DNA from: Polaribacter pacificus
GTDB taxonomy: Bacteria; Bacteroidota; Bacteroidia; Flavobacteriales; Flavobacteriaceae
Reading direction: 5' to 3'
Length of the DNA: 64,000 bases
Assembly (NCBI RefSeq): GCF_038024035.1
Contig: NZ_CP150664.1
Span: 1,116,001-1,180,000, forward strand
Part shown: positions 34,059 through 42,492 of the stretch, one piece after another
Layout of the letters: the number at the start of each line of letters is the position of its first letter
How positions within the stretch are numbered: the first letter of the stretch is position 1
Made by a program: the position numbers and the translations under genes
The notes under the pieces: generated by a model
What the model was told of the DNA's origin: nothing
What the model saw: only the letters and a program-made list of their open reading frames with translations
The model's database searches: none

Positions 34059-35144
34059 TTATGAAAGTATTTTTGAAATCAACTCTTGTTTGCCTTTTTC
34101 ATCATCCCCATACAACCATTGCAATACATTGTCTTCCCAGATAGCATCACACTCATCTTGATTTAACAGACCGCGTTCTTTAGCCAAATCTAAAATCTTA
34201 CCAGGATACGAAGATTGAATTTCACTCTCCATTTCTCCTAAAGGATATGGATCATCCAAGCCCATTAAGACCTGCTTTGACCCCTGATTATCAAGTAATA
34301 AACCCAATGATCCTGTATCGTGTACCAACGTATCAAAAAAGATGTTTTTATGTCCTACTGCTTTTCTAGGGTGGGTTTTTCCTTCAAAGAGATCTGGTCT
34401 TCCGTCAAAACCTTGAATTCTTCTACCTAAGTTAATTTGAGCAAGTTGTCCACCATGCGCAAAACAAACTCGCATTCCAGGAAACTTATCTTGATAACCA
34501 TTTAAGGTTAAAAAATGATAGGCATCAGCACATTGCGCCAACATCCAAATCAAGTGAAAACGCCATGAGGTATTTTCTAATTTTATAAATTTTTCTCCAT
34601 CATAAGGATGAATTTCTACCGCCAAATTATACTTGCTTGCCAGCTCAAAAATAGGTTCATTTTCTTCATCAAAAATACAACGCCAAGTTCCGATTGTATC
34701 CATATAGTGTGTTGGTAAACACAGCAAGCGCATTCCTAACTCTTCTACACAGCGTTCAATTTCCCAGCAAGCTCCTCTTACAAAACCAGGATGCACAACA
34801 AATCCACAGGTAAACTTAGAAGGATTCTCATGTTGAATCCGCGCATTAAAATCATTCTGAAAACGCAATGCCTGTTTCATTTCTTCAACACGAAGTCCAT
34901 TACCATACAACTGAGACAGGTTTAATACCACAGCGTGATCAATTTTAAAACGCTCCATCCACTCTAGTTTTTCATCTAAAAAAAAGCTAGAGTCTGTTAC
35001 GGGTCTACTCCAATCTTTTTGAAGCATAAATTTTCGATCTTCATCCACCCAAAAGATTTCCTTGTCTTTCATAAACTGTGGAATCTCTTCTGGATACGGC
35101 AATAAATGCGAATGTCCGTTAATACGTAGTTTTCTTTTTTTCAT
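34059..35144 (-). CDS. 2-amino-3-carboxymuconate-6-semialdehyde decarboxylase
   Basis: ACMSD-type amidohydrolase-fold decarboxylase, 361 residues, removing CO2 from ACMS to give 2-aminomuconate semialdehyde. Metal ligands H11 and H13 (NGHSH) open the TIM barrel; AVEIHPYDGE, FAHGG and MGLDDPYPLGEM complete the site. The enzyme diverts the unstable ring-cleavage product from spontaneous closure to quinolinate. Last gene of the leftward kynurenine cluster, 13 bp after the lipoprotein hydrolase, ending in a terminator. Assignment is supported by the neighbouring dioxygenase and dehydrogenase. Confidence 0.92.
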   Translation of the reverse strand: MKKRKLRINGHSHLLPYPEEIPQFMKDKEIFWVDEDRKFMLQKDWSRPVTDSSFFLDEKLEWMERFKIDHAVVLNLSQLYGNGLRVEEMKQALRFQNDFNARIQHENPSKFTCGFVVHPGFVRGACWEIERCVEELGMRLLCLPTHYMDTIGTWRCIFDEENEPIFELASKYNLAVEIHPYDGEKFIKLENTSWRFHLIWMLAQCADAYHFLTLNGYQDKFPGMRVCFAHGGQLAQINLGRRIQGFDGRPDLFEGKTHPRKAVGHKNIFFDTLVHDTGSLGLLLDNQGSKQVLMGLDDPYPLGEMESEIQSSYPGKILDLAKERGLLNQDECDAIWEDNVLQWLYGDDEKGKQELISKILS

Positions 35145-35157
35145 GAGTTATTTTTTG

Positions 35158-36048
35158 CTAAAGTTCGTTTTTTTCTGCGTTTATTAAAGCTATTAAAGAC
35201 AGTAATTTTTCTTGCACCATCGTAAAGTTTTTAAACAATATAAAATGACTTCCACCTTCAATCGTTACTGTTTCTAACATCTTTTTTGGCATTTTTGATT
35301 TTAAATATGCCTGATTCTCAAAAGGAACAATCCAATCATCTGTTCCGTGATAATAGGTTATTGGCGTTTTTGTTTGTTGCCATAATGGATCAAGTCGTTG
35401 CAATTCTTCGACATGCATCCTTTTTTCGGCTTCTGCAACTACAAATGCTTTAGGCACCATCCATTTTGTTAGTCTCCAGTGAGCAAAGTTCCCTAACCAA
35501 AAATGCTTTTCAGCTTCTGGTGAAACCGCAGGAGCAACCATGATAGTGTGATAATACTTATTTCTGATTCCAATTTCACCCACAATAGTTCCTCCAAAAG
35601 ACCATCCTACTAAAATTGTTGTTTTCTTATCAAACAAATCTGTTAGTTTTTCTATACTCTTTGCTTGTTTAGAAACAAGCACCTCTGCTTTTCCAAAACT
35701 AGAAAACCCATAACCCAACCTGTCAATAGCTATTAAATTGGCTTGTTCTCTTAACACCGTGTCTTGTAAATAACTATTAAAATCACTTAATGAACCTGGT
35801 GCTCCATGAACAAAAAGAATTGTAGGTTTTTCTTCATCAAATACATCACTTATCAAATACCGCAAAGTATTTCCTTCAAATGCAATCGTTTTAACAATTG
35901 GAGTCATTCCATTTTTCTCAAAGTCTTTGACAATTGACTTAGTACTAGTTCTCATTGTTAAACAAGAATTCATCAAAACAAAAATCCCAACAAAGGATAC
36001 AGCAAACACCAATTTTAAACATTTTCTTTTCTTATTCGTAAAACGCAT
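35158..36048 (-). CDS. alpha/beta hydrolase lipoprotein
   Basis: 296-residue alpha/beta-hydrolase with a basic N-terminus, hydrophobic helix and MNSC, which looks like a lipoprotein signal (cysteine near residue 29). Oxyanion region FVHGAPG, nucleophile elbow GWSFGG, aspartate in GTDDWIVP and histidine in GGSHFI form a full catalytic set. Membrane-anchored and outside the cytoplasm, it cannot easily act on the pathway intermediates made there; arylformamidase or ester hydrolysis is speculation. It lies between 3-hydroxyanthranilate dioxygenase (23 bp) and ACMSD (13 bp). Confidence 0.8.
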   Translation of the reverse strand: MRFTNKKRKCLKLVFAVSFVGIFVLMNSCLTMRTSTKSIVKDFEKNGMTPIVKTIAFEGNTLRYLISDVFDEEKPTILFVHGAPGSLSDFNSYLQDTVLREQANLIAIDRLGYGFSSFGKAEVLVSKQAKSIEKLTDLFDKKTTILVGWSFGGTIVGEIGIRNKYYHTIMVAPAVSPEAEKHFWLGNFAHWRLTKWMVPKAFVVAEAEKRMHVEELQRLDPLWQQTKTPITYYHGTDDWIVPFENQAYLKSKMPKKMLETVTIEGGSHFILFKNFTMVQEKLLSLIALINAEKNEL

Positions 36049-36071
36049 AAAACTTGTTGTCTTTAAGGAAG

Positions 36072-36599
36072 TTATTTAATCTTCTTTGGTGCATCCATTA
36101 CTGTTCCGCAATTAGAACAGGTACATTTCTCCTTATCAGAATAGTAAGCATCAAAAATAATAGGCATATCTGTCTCTATATTGTCTAAGGCAAACTCTTC
36201 TCTATACAATTGGTTTGAACAATTTTCACAATACCACTCTAATGCATCTAACATGCCTTCGGCTCTTGGATATTCTATAACCAATCCTACAGTATCTGCC
36301 TTTCTTTGAGGTGAATGCGGCACCTTAGCTGGCAACAGGTAAATATCACCCTCATTAATTTCGACATCTTGTGATTTGCCATCAACAATGATTTTTAAGA
36401 TCATATCGCCTTCTACCTGATAAAAGAATTCAGGAGTTTCATTGTAGTGGTAATCCTTTCTAGCATTAGGGCCTCCAACAACCATTACAATATACTCGCC
36501 GTTATCCCACACACATTTATTCCCAACAGGTGGTTTTAACAAATGACGATGTTCATCAATCCATTTTTTAAAATTCAAAGGTTGTACTAGTGTACTCAT
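36072..36599 (-). CDS. 3-hydroxyanthranilate 3,4-dioxygenase
   Basis: Cupin dioxygenase that opens the ring of 3-hydroxyanthranilate to ACMS, 175 residues. The cupin holds HYNETPEFFYQVEGDM and LPAKVPHSPQRKADT with the iron ligands. The C-terminus carries CENC...CTCSNC (two CxxC pairs), the second, rubredoxin-like iron site of bacterial-type enzymes. It follows a structured intergenic element by 17 bp. Directly upstream of the hydrolase and ACMSD genes. Confidence 0.95.
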   Translation of the reverse strand: MSTLVQPLNFKKWIDEHRHLLKPPVGNKCVWDNGEYIVMVVGGPNARKDYHYNETPEFFYQVEGDMILKIIVDGKSQDVEINEGDIYLLPAKVPHSPQRKADTVGLVIEYPRAEGMLDALEWYCENCSNQLYREEFALDNIETDMPIIFDAYYSDKEKCTCSNCGTVMDAPKKIK

Positions 36600-36616
36600 A
36601 GTCGTATTATTTTTTT

Positions 36617-36735
36617 GGCGTTCCCTAAAGGTCGGGCTTTTCGCTGTATCTTTTTCGCTGTTCTATTATAAATTTACATCAATTTATAAAAATACTCAAA
36701 CAGCGATAAAAGGATGCCGCTACTATCCCTAACGC
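36617..36735 (-). ncRNA. structured intergenic element, possible flavobacterial RNA motif
   Basis: 119-bp element, GC-richer than its surroundings, filling the gap between the SDR stop and the dioxygenase start. Outer complementarity GCGTT (36618-36622) / AACGC (36731-36735). Inner stem CTTTTTCGCTGTT (36650-36662) / AACAGCGATAAAAG (36699-36712), 12-13 pairs with one bulge. On the minus strand it begins GCGTTAGGGATAGTAGCGGC and ends in AAAGCCCGACC then AGGGAACGC. From memory this resembles a conserved intergenic motif of flavobacteria (perhaps the Flavo-1 RNA). Strand and identity are not settled. Confidence 0.5.
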
Positions 36736-36750
36736 AAGATTCAAATTAAT

Positions 36751-37530
36751 TTACAAACTTTTTGTTCTTCCGCCATCTACAGGCACATTAATTCCGTTGA
36801 TAAAACTTGCCTTTTCGCTGGCCAAAAACACCACGGCATTTGCCACCTCTTCTGGCTTAGCAAAGCGCTTTGCCGGTGCTGCATTTTTCATCGTTTCTGC
36901 AACCTCATCAAAAGATTTACCTGTCTTGTTGGCTTTGTTCTTTATAATTTCATTCAATCGCTCAGTCCCTGTGGCACCTGGCAATATATTGTTTACTGTA
37001 ATCCCAAACTCACCTACTTCATTAGCCAATGTTTTAGACCAGCTTGCAACAGCGCCTCGAATGGTATTGGAAACACCCAAACCATCTAAAGGTTGCTTTA
37101 CAGAGGTAGAAATAATGTTTACAATCCGACCAAAACCCTGAGTCTTCATAAAAGGGACCAGAGCCTGAACCAACACATGATTACACTTTAAATGCTGAGT
37201 AAAAGCACTTTCAAAAGCATCAAGTGTAGCTGTAAAAATAGGGCCTCCCGCCGGGCCTCCTGTATTATTAACTAAGATATGAAAATCCAAACTCGAGTTT
37301 TCGAGCATTTCTTTTAAAGCTGTTGGATTAGAAAAATCAGCCACTAAATAGCCATGACACTGTTGTCCATTGTTTGGCAACTCTTTAAGCACTGCTTTTA
37401 ACTTTTCTTCATTTCTTGCCAACAGTGTCACATTAGCGCCTTCTGCTGCCAACCCCATTGCTGATGCTTTACCGATACCCTGTGTGCTACCGCATACCAA
37501 GGCATTTTTATTTTGTATTTCTAAGTTCAT
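36751..37530 (-). CDS. SDR family oxidoreductase with altered catalytic residues
   Basis: 259-residue Rossmann-fold protein: cofactor loop GSTQGIGKA (14-22), NNTGG (88-92), and a C-terminal GINVPVDGG. At the catalytic site, where SDRs have YxxxK, this protein has S154-NTI-R158 (VSNTIRGA). It belongs to a known SDR branch with this SN..R pattern, whose reactions are poorly characterised. Position within the kynurenine cluster suggests a role with a pathway intermediate. Its start overlaps the stop of the small secreted-protein gene (ATGA). Confidence 0.85.
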   Translation of the reverse strand: MNLEIQNKNALVCGSTQGIGKASAMGLAAEGANVTLLARNEEKLKAVLKELPNNGQQCHGYLVADFSNPTALKEMLENSSLDFHILVNNTGGPAGGPIFTATLDAFESAFTQHLKCNHVLVQALVPFMKTQGFGRIVNIISTSVKQPLDGLGVSNTIRGAVASWSKTLANEVGEFGITVNNILPGATGTERLNEIIKNKANKTGKSFDEVAETMKNAAPAKRFAKPEEVANAVVFLASEKASFINGINVPVDGGRTKSL

Positions 37531-38036
37531 TCTTTTAATTTAAAACTATTTAATATTTTATCCCCAGCTCCAATATACTCATCATAGGTAGTTAATAAGG
37601 TCGTCAAAGAAAGCACATATGCTTTTTCATCTTTCATAAAAAAGTACTGTTTAAACTTTAGCTCTTGACCTCCCATCTCTCCACTCCAAACCATCATATA
37701 TTTTGAGCCAATTGCTTCACTCTTAATGAGTTTTGAATTCTTAACCATGGTTTTAATTTGGTTTTCAGAAAGATCAATATAAGATTTCATAGTCATATTC
37801 AATCCTTTTAAATCTTGCATAACCAGATTAATATTCTCTGCAAAAAAATCATCCTGCTCTGCCTTAGAAAACAAAAGAAATAATGTATTCATTTTTCCTG
37901 AGACATCTAAGGTCCAATCCGTTTCATATTCAATGGTATACGCAGCTGTTTCCAGAACTTCTTTTTTAGTTTGACCCTTAACAGTTGCTGTTAAAAAAAC
38001 CACCATTATTACCAAACTTATTCTTTTCAAATCCAT
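37527..38036 (-). CDS. small secreted protein, PsbP/DcrB-like
   Basis: 169 residues. Signal peptide (residues 1-21, VKGQ cleavage), then a single small domain (YTIEYETDWTLD, LIKSEAIGSKYMMVWSGEM, KQYFFMKDEKAYVLSLTT, ending in ILNSFKL) with the pattern of PsbP/DcrB-type folds that sit in the periplasm or on the outer membrane. No known function. It lies between the aldehyde dehydrogenase (24 bp) and the SDR (4-bp ATGA overlap), so is translated with them. Confidence 0.65.
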   Translation of the reverse strand: MDLKRISLVIMVVFLTATVKGQTKKEVLETAAYTIEYETDWTLDVSGKMNTLFLLFSKAEQDDFFAENINLVMQDLKGLNMTMKSYIDLSENQIKTMVKNSKLIKSEAIGSKYMMVWSGEMGGQELKFKQYFFMKDEKAYVLSLTTLLTTYDEYIGAGDKILNSFKLKE

Positions 38037-38060
38037 GCTTTAATTTTTACTATTATTCAT

Positions 38061-39503
38061 TTACTCGTACTTGATACATATATTTTTGGGTTCTGTAAAA
38101 AAGCGCAGCGCTTCAAAACCGCCTTCTCTTCCAACTCCGCTTGCTTTTTGCCCTCCAAAAGGTGTTCTCAGATCGCGCAACATCCAAGTGTTTACCCAGA
38201 CAATCCCTGTTTGTAATTGTTTTGAAAATTGCATGGTTCTATTTAAGTTGTTGGTCCAAACTGTTGCAGACAAACCATACTTTACTTCATTGGCCAAGGC
38301 CAAGGCTTCTGCATCTGTTTTAAAAGGCATAATAGTCACAACAGGCCCAAAGACTTCTTCTTGATTGATTCTACAGAGATTGTCTTGAACTTCAATCACT
38401 GTTGGCTGTAAATAATAGCCATTTTCATAACCCGGTACGGTTACTTCTAATCCGCCATACAACACCTTAGCGCCTTCCTCTTCTGCAATTGTTATATAGC
38501 TTTTTACTTTTTCTAAATGTGCTTTAGAAACCAAAGCTCCTACTTGGGTAGCAGCATCCGATGGATGTCCTACCTGTAATTGTCGTACTTTTTGTACAAA
38601 ATCTTTTTTAAACTTTTCATAAATAGTTTCTTCTACAAAAATGCGACTGCCACACAAACAAATCTGACCTTGATTGGCAAATGAAGACCGTACCGTTGTC
38701 GCTAACATGGTCTCGTAATCACAGTCTGCAAAAATTAAGTTTGGGTTTTTTCCGCCTAACTCTAAAGACAACTTTTTAAACATAGGTGCTGCTACACTTG
38801 CAATATGAGCTCCGGTTTCCGTTCCTCCTGTAAATGAGATTGCCTTAATATTTGGATGCGATACAATGGCCTGCCCAGTAGTACTACCCAAACCGTGTAC
38901 AATATTTAGCACACCTTTTGGCAAACCTGCTTCTGTACAAATTTCACCCAACAAATAGGCCGTCATTGGGGTTACCTCACTCGGTTTTGCAACGATACAG
39001 TTTCCTGCTGCAATAGCAGGAGCAATCTTCCATGAAAACAAATACAAAGGCAGGTTCCACGGCGAAATACACCCAACAACACCAATGGGATGACGCAGGG
39101 TAAAATTAACGGCATTTAAACCAACACTCTCATGAGCTTCTGATCCAAACTGGGTAATGGCATTGGCAAAAAACTGAAAATTAGCAGCGGCTCTAGGAAT
39201 GTCGACTTCTTTGGCCAAAGAAACGGGTTTCCCATTGTCTTTAGACTCTGCCTCTGCCAGTAGTTGGATTTTATCCTTAATTAACGCTGCTATTTTAGCC
39301 AAGATTTTACTTCGAGTGGCTAAACTTGTGTTTGACCAACTTGGAAAAGCACTTTGTGCTGCTTGGTAGGCCAGTTCTACATCTGCTTGTTGCGAGTTCG
39401 GAATTTGCCCATAGATTTCTCCATTTGACGGATTGTAATTGTCTAACCAAGTAGCAGCTATTGGATTTACAAATTCACCTTTTATATAGTTTTGGATTTT
39501 CAT
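38061..39503 (-). CDS. 2-aminomuconate-6-semialdehyde dehydrogenase
   Basis: NAD-dependent aldehyde dehydrogenase, 480 residues. N150 (SPWNLPLYL), E248 (LELGGKNP) and the catalytic C282 (GQICLCGS) are all in place. The subgroup-specific stretch FGGQKASGVGREGG is near the end. Context assigns it to oxidation of 2-aminomuconate semialdehyde, between ACMSD and the RidA-type deaminase, both in the same cluster. Hydroxymuconic semialdehyde dehydrogenases are close relatives, so the substrate relies on context. Confidence 0.9.
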   Translation of the reverse strand: MKIQNYIKGEFVNPIAATWLDNYNPSNGEIYGQIPNSQQADVELAYQAAQSAFPSWSNTSLATRSKILAKIAALIKDKIQLLAEAESKDNGKPVSLAKEVDIPRAAANFQFFANAITQFGSEAHESVGLNAVNFTLRHPIGVVGCISPWNLPLYLFSWKIAPAIAAGNCIVAKPSEVTPMTAYLLGEICTEAGLPKGVLNIVHGLGSTTGQAIVSHPNIKAISFTGGTETGAHIASVAAPMFKKLSLELGGKNPNLIFADCDYETMLATTVRSSFANQGQICLCGSRIFVEETIYEKFKKDFVQKVRQLQVGHPSDAATQVGALVSKAHLEKVKSYITIAEEEGAKVLYGGLEVTVPGYENGYYLQPTVIEVQDNLCRINQEEVFGPVVTIMPFKTDAEALALANEVKYGLSATVWTNNLNRTMQFSKQLQTGIVWVNTWMLRDLRTPFGGQKASGVGREGGFEALRFFTEPKNICIKYE

Positions 39504-39517
39504 TTTAGCTTAAGAAT

Positions 39518-40282
39518 TTAATCATTATTCTTTTTAATTTCTTTTTCTAATAAATCATTAATTATTTCTAAAGTATTTAATGCACCTGAATACAAAACAG
39601 ATATATCTTCTATATACATAATTCTGGTAACAACAAGATTTTCAAACTCTTGACTATCTAAAATCTTTTTATTATCATCTTTATATACTTTAGATTTACT
39701 TAGCCCACTATAACCTATACTATTAAATAGATTTCTAATATTAAAATGTTTGTTTATAAATGGTTTTAACTCACTTTTTAAATCTTCATTTACAATTTTT
39801 TCTCTTTCAATAACATCATCATTAAGTTTAATAAAAGTATATATCGATTTTCTTAAAGTATCTGATTTTATAAGTGATAAATTTTCGTTTAATCTAGCTT
39901 CATTTAAAGTAATCATGTCTAAATTTAAATGAAAATCTGTACCTGTGAAAAGAATTAATGAATCTAACCTTAACAAGCTTAGTTTATTATTTTTACTACC
40001 CAGTATCTCTAAATTCCTTTTTGCCCCCTTAAATTGATAATCTACTTCATACAAATAAGCATCAACTTTTTTAATATTTTTTTCTATCTGTAATTTGAAT
40101 TTTGGATAAAAATTATTGACCCGTTCTTGTAACTTCCTATTTTCATTCCAATTGCTTACACTTAATGCAATTAGAATACCAATAACAACTAAAACAATTT
40201 CTCCTATTGCATATTTAAAATACTTAGAAATTTTGTTTTCCATAAGCAGATTTTGACGGGTTTTTCTAAATAATTTAATCAT
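39518..40282 (-). CDS. DUF6090 family membrane protein
   Basis: 254 residues. The N-terminal [17 protein letters not shown] leads to [28 protein letters not shown], a helix signature I know from DUF6090 proteins abundant in Flavobacteriaceae. The rest (about 50-254) is a charged, helical extracytoplasmic region with many asparagines. More AT-rich than neighbours. It interrupts the run of pathway enzymes: start overlaps the RidA stop by 8 bp. Function unknown; it may be an insertion into the operon rather than part of the pathway. A second possible start is 13 codons in (MENK). Confidence 0.75.
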   Translation of the reverse strand: MIKLFRKTRQNLLMENKISKYFKYAIGEIVLVVIGILIALSVSNWNENRKLQERVNNFYPKFKLQIEKNIKKVDAYLYEVDYQFKGAKRNLEILGSKNNKLSLLRLDSLILFTGTDFHLNLDMITLNEARLNENLSLIKSDTLRKSIYTFIKLNDDVIEREKIVNEDLKSELKPFINKHFNIRNLFNSIGYSGLSKSKVYKDDNKKILDSQEFENLVVTRIMYIEDISVLYSGALNTLEIINDLLEKEIKKNND

Positions 40283-40685
40283 CTAACTTTTTATAAGCAG
40301 TTACTTTAATCTCTACAACCAAATCTGGATGTGGCAATTGATGTACAGCTACGGTTGTTCTTGTTGGTCCAGATTCTTTCTCAAAAAATTCTGCATAAGC
40401 TTTATTATAACCTGCAAAATCATTCATGTTTACCAAAAAGGTAGACACATCAACTACATCTTTTAAAGTGGCCCCGACAGTCTGTAAATTTTTATCAATA
40501 TTTTGCAATACTTCACGGGTTTGGGTTTCAATATTTAAATGTTTGGTTCCCATTTCATCAATAATATCGACTCCAGCAATGCTATTGTCTGGTCGCCTAG
40601 AACTTGTTCCAGATACAAAAATAAAATCTCCCACAACTTTTACATGTGGATATGCGCCTCTTGGTGTAACCTTTTTTTCTTCCAT
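40275..40685 (-). CDS. RidA-family deaminase, probable 2-aminomuconate deaminase
   Basis: 136-residue YjgF/YER057c/UK114 protein ([66 protein letters not shown] with the conserved arginine). RidA proteins hydrolyse enamines/imines. In Pseudomonas nitrobenzoate and kynurenine pathways a RidA-type protein deaminates 2-aminomuconate. Next to the semialdehyde dehydrogenase cluster this role is likely; generic RidA is the alternative. Begins 97 bp downstream of the FAD monooxygenase. Confidence 0.85.
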   Translation of the reverse strand: MEEKKVTPRGAYPHVKVVGDFIFVSGTSSRRPDNSIAGVDIIDEMGTKHLNIETQTREVLQNIDKNLQTVGATLKDVVDVSTFLVNMNDFAGYNKAYAEFFEKESGPTRTTVAVHQLPHPDLVVEIKVTAYKKLDD

Positions 40686-40782
40686 CTGTGTATTTTTTTA
40701 TCATTCCTGTTGATACAGGTATCAATTTTAAATTATTGTTCAAAGTGCTGTTTCAAATGTAAAATGATACTTGTGTATCTAA

Positions 40783-41922
40783 CTAAAACTTATCTATCTG
40801 ATACAGTTCAATCATTTTCTTTTCTATATAGCTTTTAGGAACTTGTTGCACTAAAAAATTCCGTAACTTTTTTCCATATTTCCAATGTGCCATCCTACCT
40901 GTATTCCAAGATTGCTGCACAATCATATGTACTTTTTTTTGACGTTTTTCCTGAAACAATGCAAACACATCCTCTGGAACTTCTCGCTCAATCAGATTGC
41001 TCAAATAATATGCATCTTCTATCGCCTGTGCTCCTCCTTGTCCCATATTGGGTGTAGTGGCATGCCCGGCATCCCCCAACAAGCAAACTTTATTCTGATG
41101 CCATTTTTTCATGGGTTTTAAATCATAGATATCATTTTTTAAAATGCTTTCTATCGGTGTTGCCTTAATTAACTGCGCAATTACCGGGTGAAAACTTACA
41201 AACATGGCTTGCAATTTCTCTTTGACCTTAGGCGTATTATCTTGACTGTTCTGCGCTTCTTTTGCAACCGCAAACCAATATACCTTATCTTTTGCAATTC
41301 TCGAAATCCCAAATCGGATTTGATTTCCCCAAAGCTCATACCCTCTGTGATCATAGTCCTTATCAAGTCTAAGTTCTGCAACGCCTCTCCAGCAGGTTTG
41401 CCCAGAATACCGGGTAGTACTCTCTGGAAAAAGCTGCTTTCTAACTGGCGAATGTATTCCATCGGCACCAATTAAATAATCTGTTTCTACCCTGCTGCCA
41501 TCTTCAAAAAACACAGCTATTTTACCAGAATCCAATTCTTTGTACTCCTTAAAACTTTTACCCAATGTTATTTTTTCTGAAGGAATTTTATCAAACAACA
41601 CTTTTTGAAGATTTGCTCTGTGAATCGCCACAGTGGTATAGCCAAACTTTTTTAAGATGTTATCTTGTAAACTATCTGAAATGGGAGATAAATCTGGTTT
41701 CCCTATGGTAATTCTATCTATACAATTTCCATTTGATTGGATTTCTTCTAAAATATCCAAGGATTCTAATACCTGCAATGCATTTGGAGCCAACCAAATA
41801 CCTGCTCCTACTTCATTTAACTCAGGTGCTCTTTCAAACAAATGGTAATCAATACCTTTTTTTTCAAAAGCCAATGCCGTTGTTAGGCCTCCTATCCCTG
41901 CACCTATAATTGCATACCTCAT
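40783..41922 (-). CDS. FAD-dependent monooxygenase (salicylate-hydroxylase-like)
   Basis: 379-residue group A flavoprotein monooxygenase. GAGIGGL at 7-13 for FAD, the DG-type motif (YLIGADGIHSPVR, about 147-159) and GDAGHATTPNMGQGG (about 280-294). Closest in pattern to salicylate- or 6-hydroxynicotinate-hydroxylase-like enzymes, clearly distinct from the kmo in the same cluster. None of the known steps to 2-aminomuconate needs a second hydroxylase, so its substrate is open. It overlaps DUF1697 by 4 bp (ATGA), so is translated with it. Confidence 0.85.
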   Translation of the reverse strand: MRYAIIGAGIGGLTTALAFEKKGIDYHLFERAPELNEVGAGIWLAPNALQVLESLDILEEIQSNGNCIDRITIGKPDLSPISDSLQDNILKKFGYTTVAIHRANLQKVLFDKIPSEKITLGKSFKEYKELDSGKIAVFFEDGSRVETDYLIGADGIHSPVRKQLFPESTTRYSGQTCWRGVAELRLDKDYDHRGYELWGNQIRFGISRIAKDKVYWFAVAKEAQNSQDNTPKVKEKLQAMFVSFHPVIAQLIKATPIESILKNDIYDLKPMKKWHQNKVCLLGDAGHATTPNMGQGGAQAIEDAYYLSNLIEREVPEDVFALFQEKRQKKVHMIVQQSWNTGRMAHWKYGKKLRNFLVQQVPKSYIEKKMIELYQIDKF

Positions 41923-42452
41923 GAGCCCTTGTTGTTCTTTGCCATTTCTAGCAAGGTGATACTCGTTCTATAATTACGAGAAGTTGCATGAACTTCTAAT
42001 TGTTTTTCAAACAAATTGTTTGTCAATTTTGTGCTTCCCATTCCAGATGGACAGTAGATATACACCACATCTTCTATGATGGTATACACATCATCTTTTG
42101 TTCCTTTTACTTCAATAGTTTGTTTTTTAGGAAGCTCACTTAAAAAAGCAAATGCTAAAATTTTATGATTAGCTATAGGGTATGGATTATTTGCGATGGC
42201 ATTCTCCCACTCATCAAGAGTTCTCGCCATTACAGGAACCTCATATCCAAACCTAGACAAAATTTCTTCTTTTATTTTACTACAAAGCACTGCTTTAGTA
42301 ATATCTGTATCCAGTACAATATTTCCGCTCTGTATATAAGTTTGCACTTTTTGAAAACCAAGGTCATTTAAGAGTTCACGCAGGGCTGCCATCGGAAGTT
42401 TGTTTTTCCCAGAAACATTAATCCCTCTTAATAAAACAATGTATGTTTTCAT
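41919..42452 (-). CDS. DUF1697 domain protein
   Basis: 177-residue protein recognised by YIVLLRGINVSGKNKLPMA, LGFQKVQTYIQSGNIVL and LTNNLFEKQLEVHATSRNYRT, the DUF1697 hallmarks. No biochemical function is known to me for this family. Placed between kmo (40 bp) and the second FAD monooxygenase (4-bp ATGA overlap), it is an apparent member of the kynurenine operon, perhaps by chance. Confidence 0.85.
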   Translation of the reverse strand: MKTYIVLLRGINVSGKNKLPMAALRELLNDLGFQKVQTYIQSGNIVLDTDITKAVLCSKIKEEILSRFGYEVPVMARTLDEWENAIANNPYPIANHKILAFAFLSELPKKQTIEVKGTKDDVYTIIEDVVYIYCPSGMGSTKLTNNLFEKQLEVHATSRNYRTSITLLEMAKNNKGS

Positions 42453-42492
42453 CTATTCCTTTTTTTACTGCTTCAAACCTCTACTAAAAATT

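Noticed and set aside
39518..40282. DUF6090 gene as evidence of a mobile element in the kynurenine cluster
   Set aside because: It is more AT-rich and functionally foreign, but there are no terminal repeats, transposase or target duplication near it.
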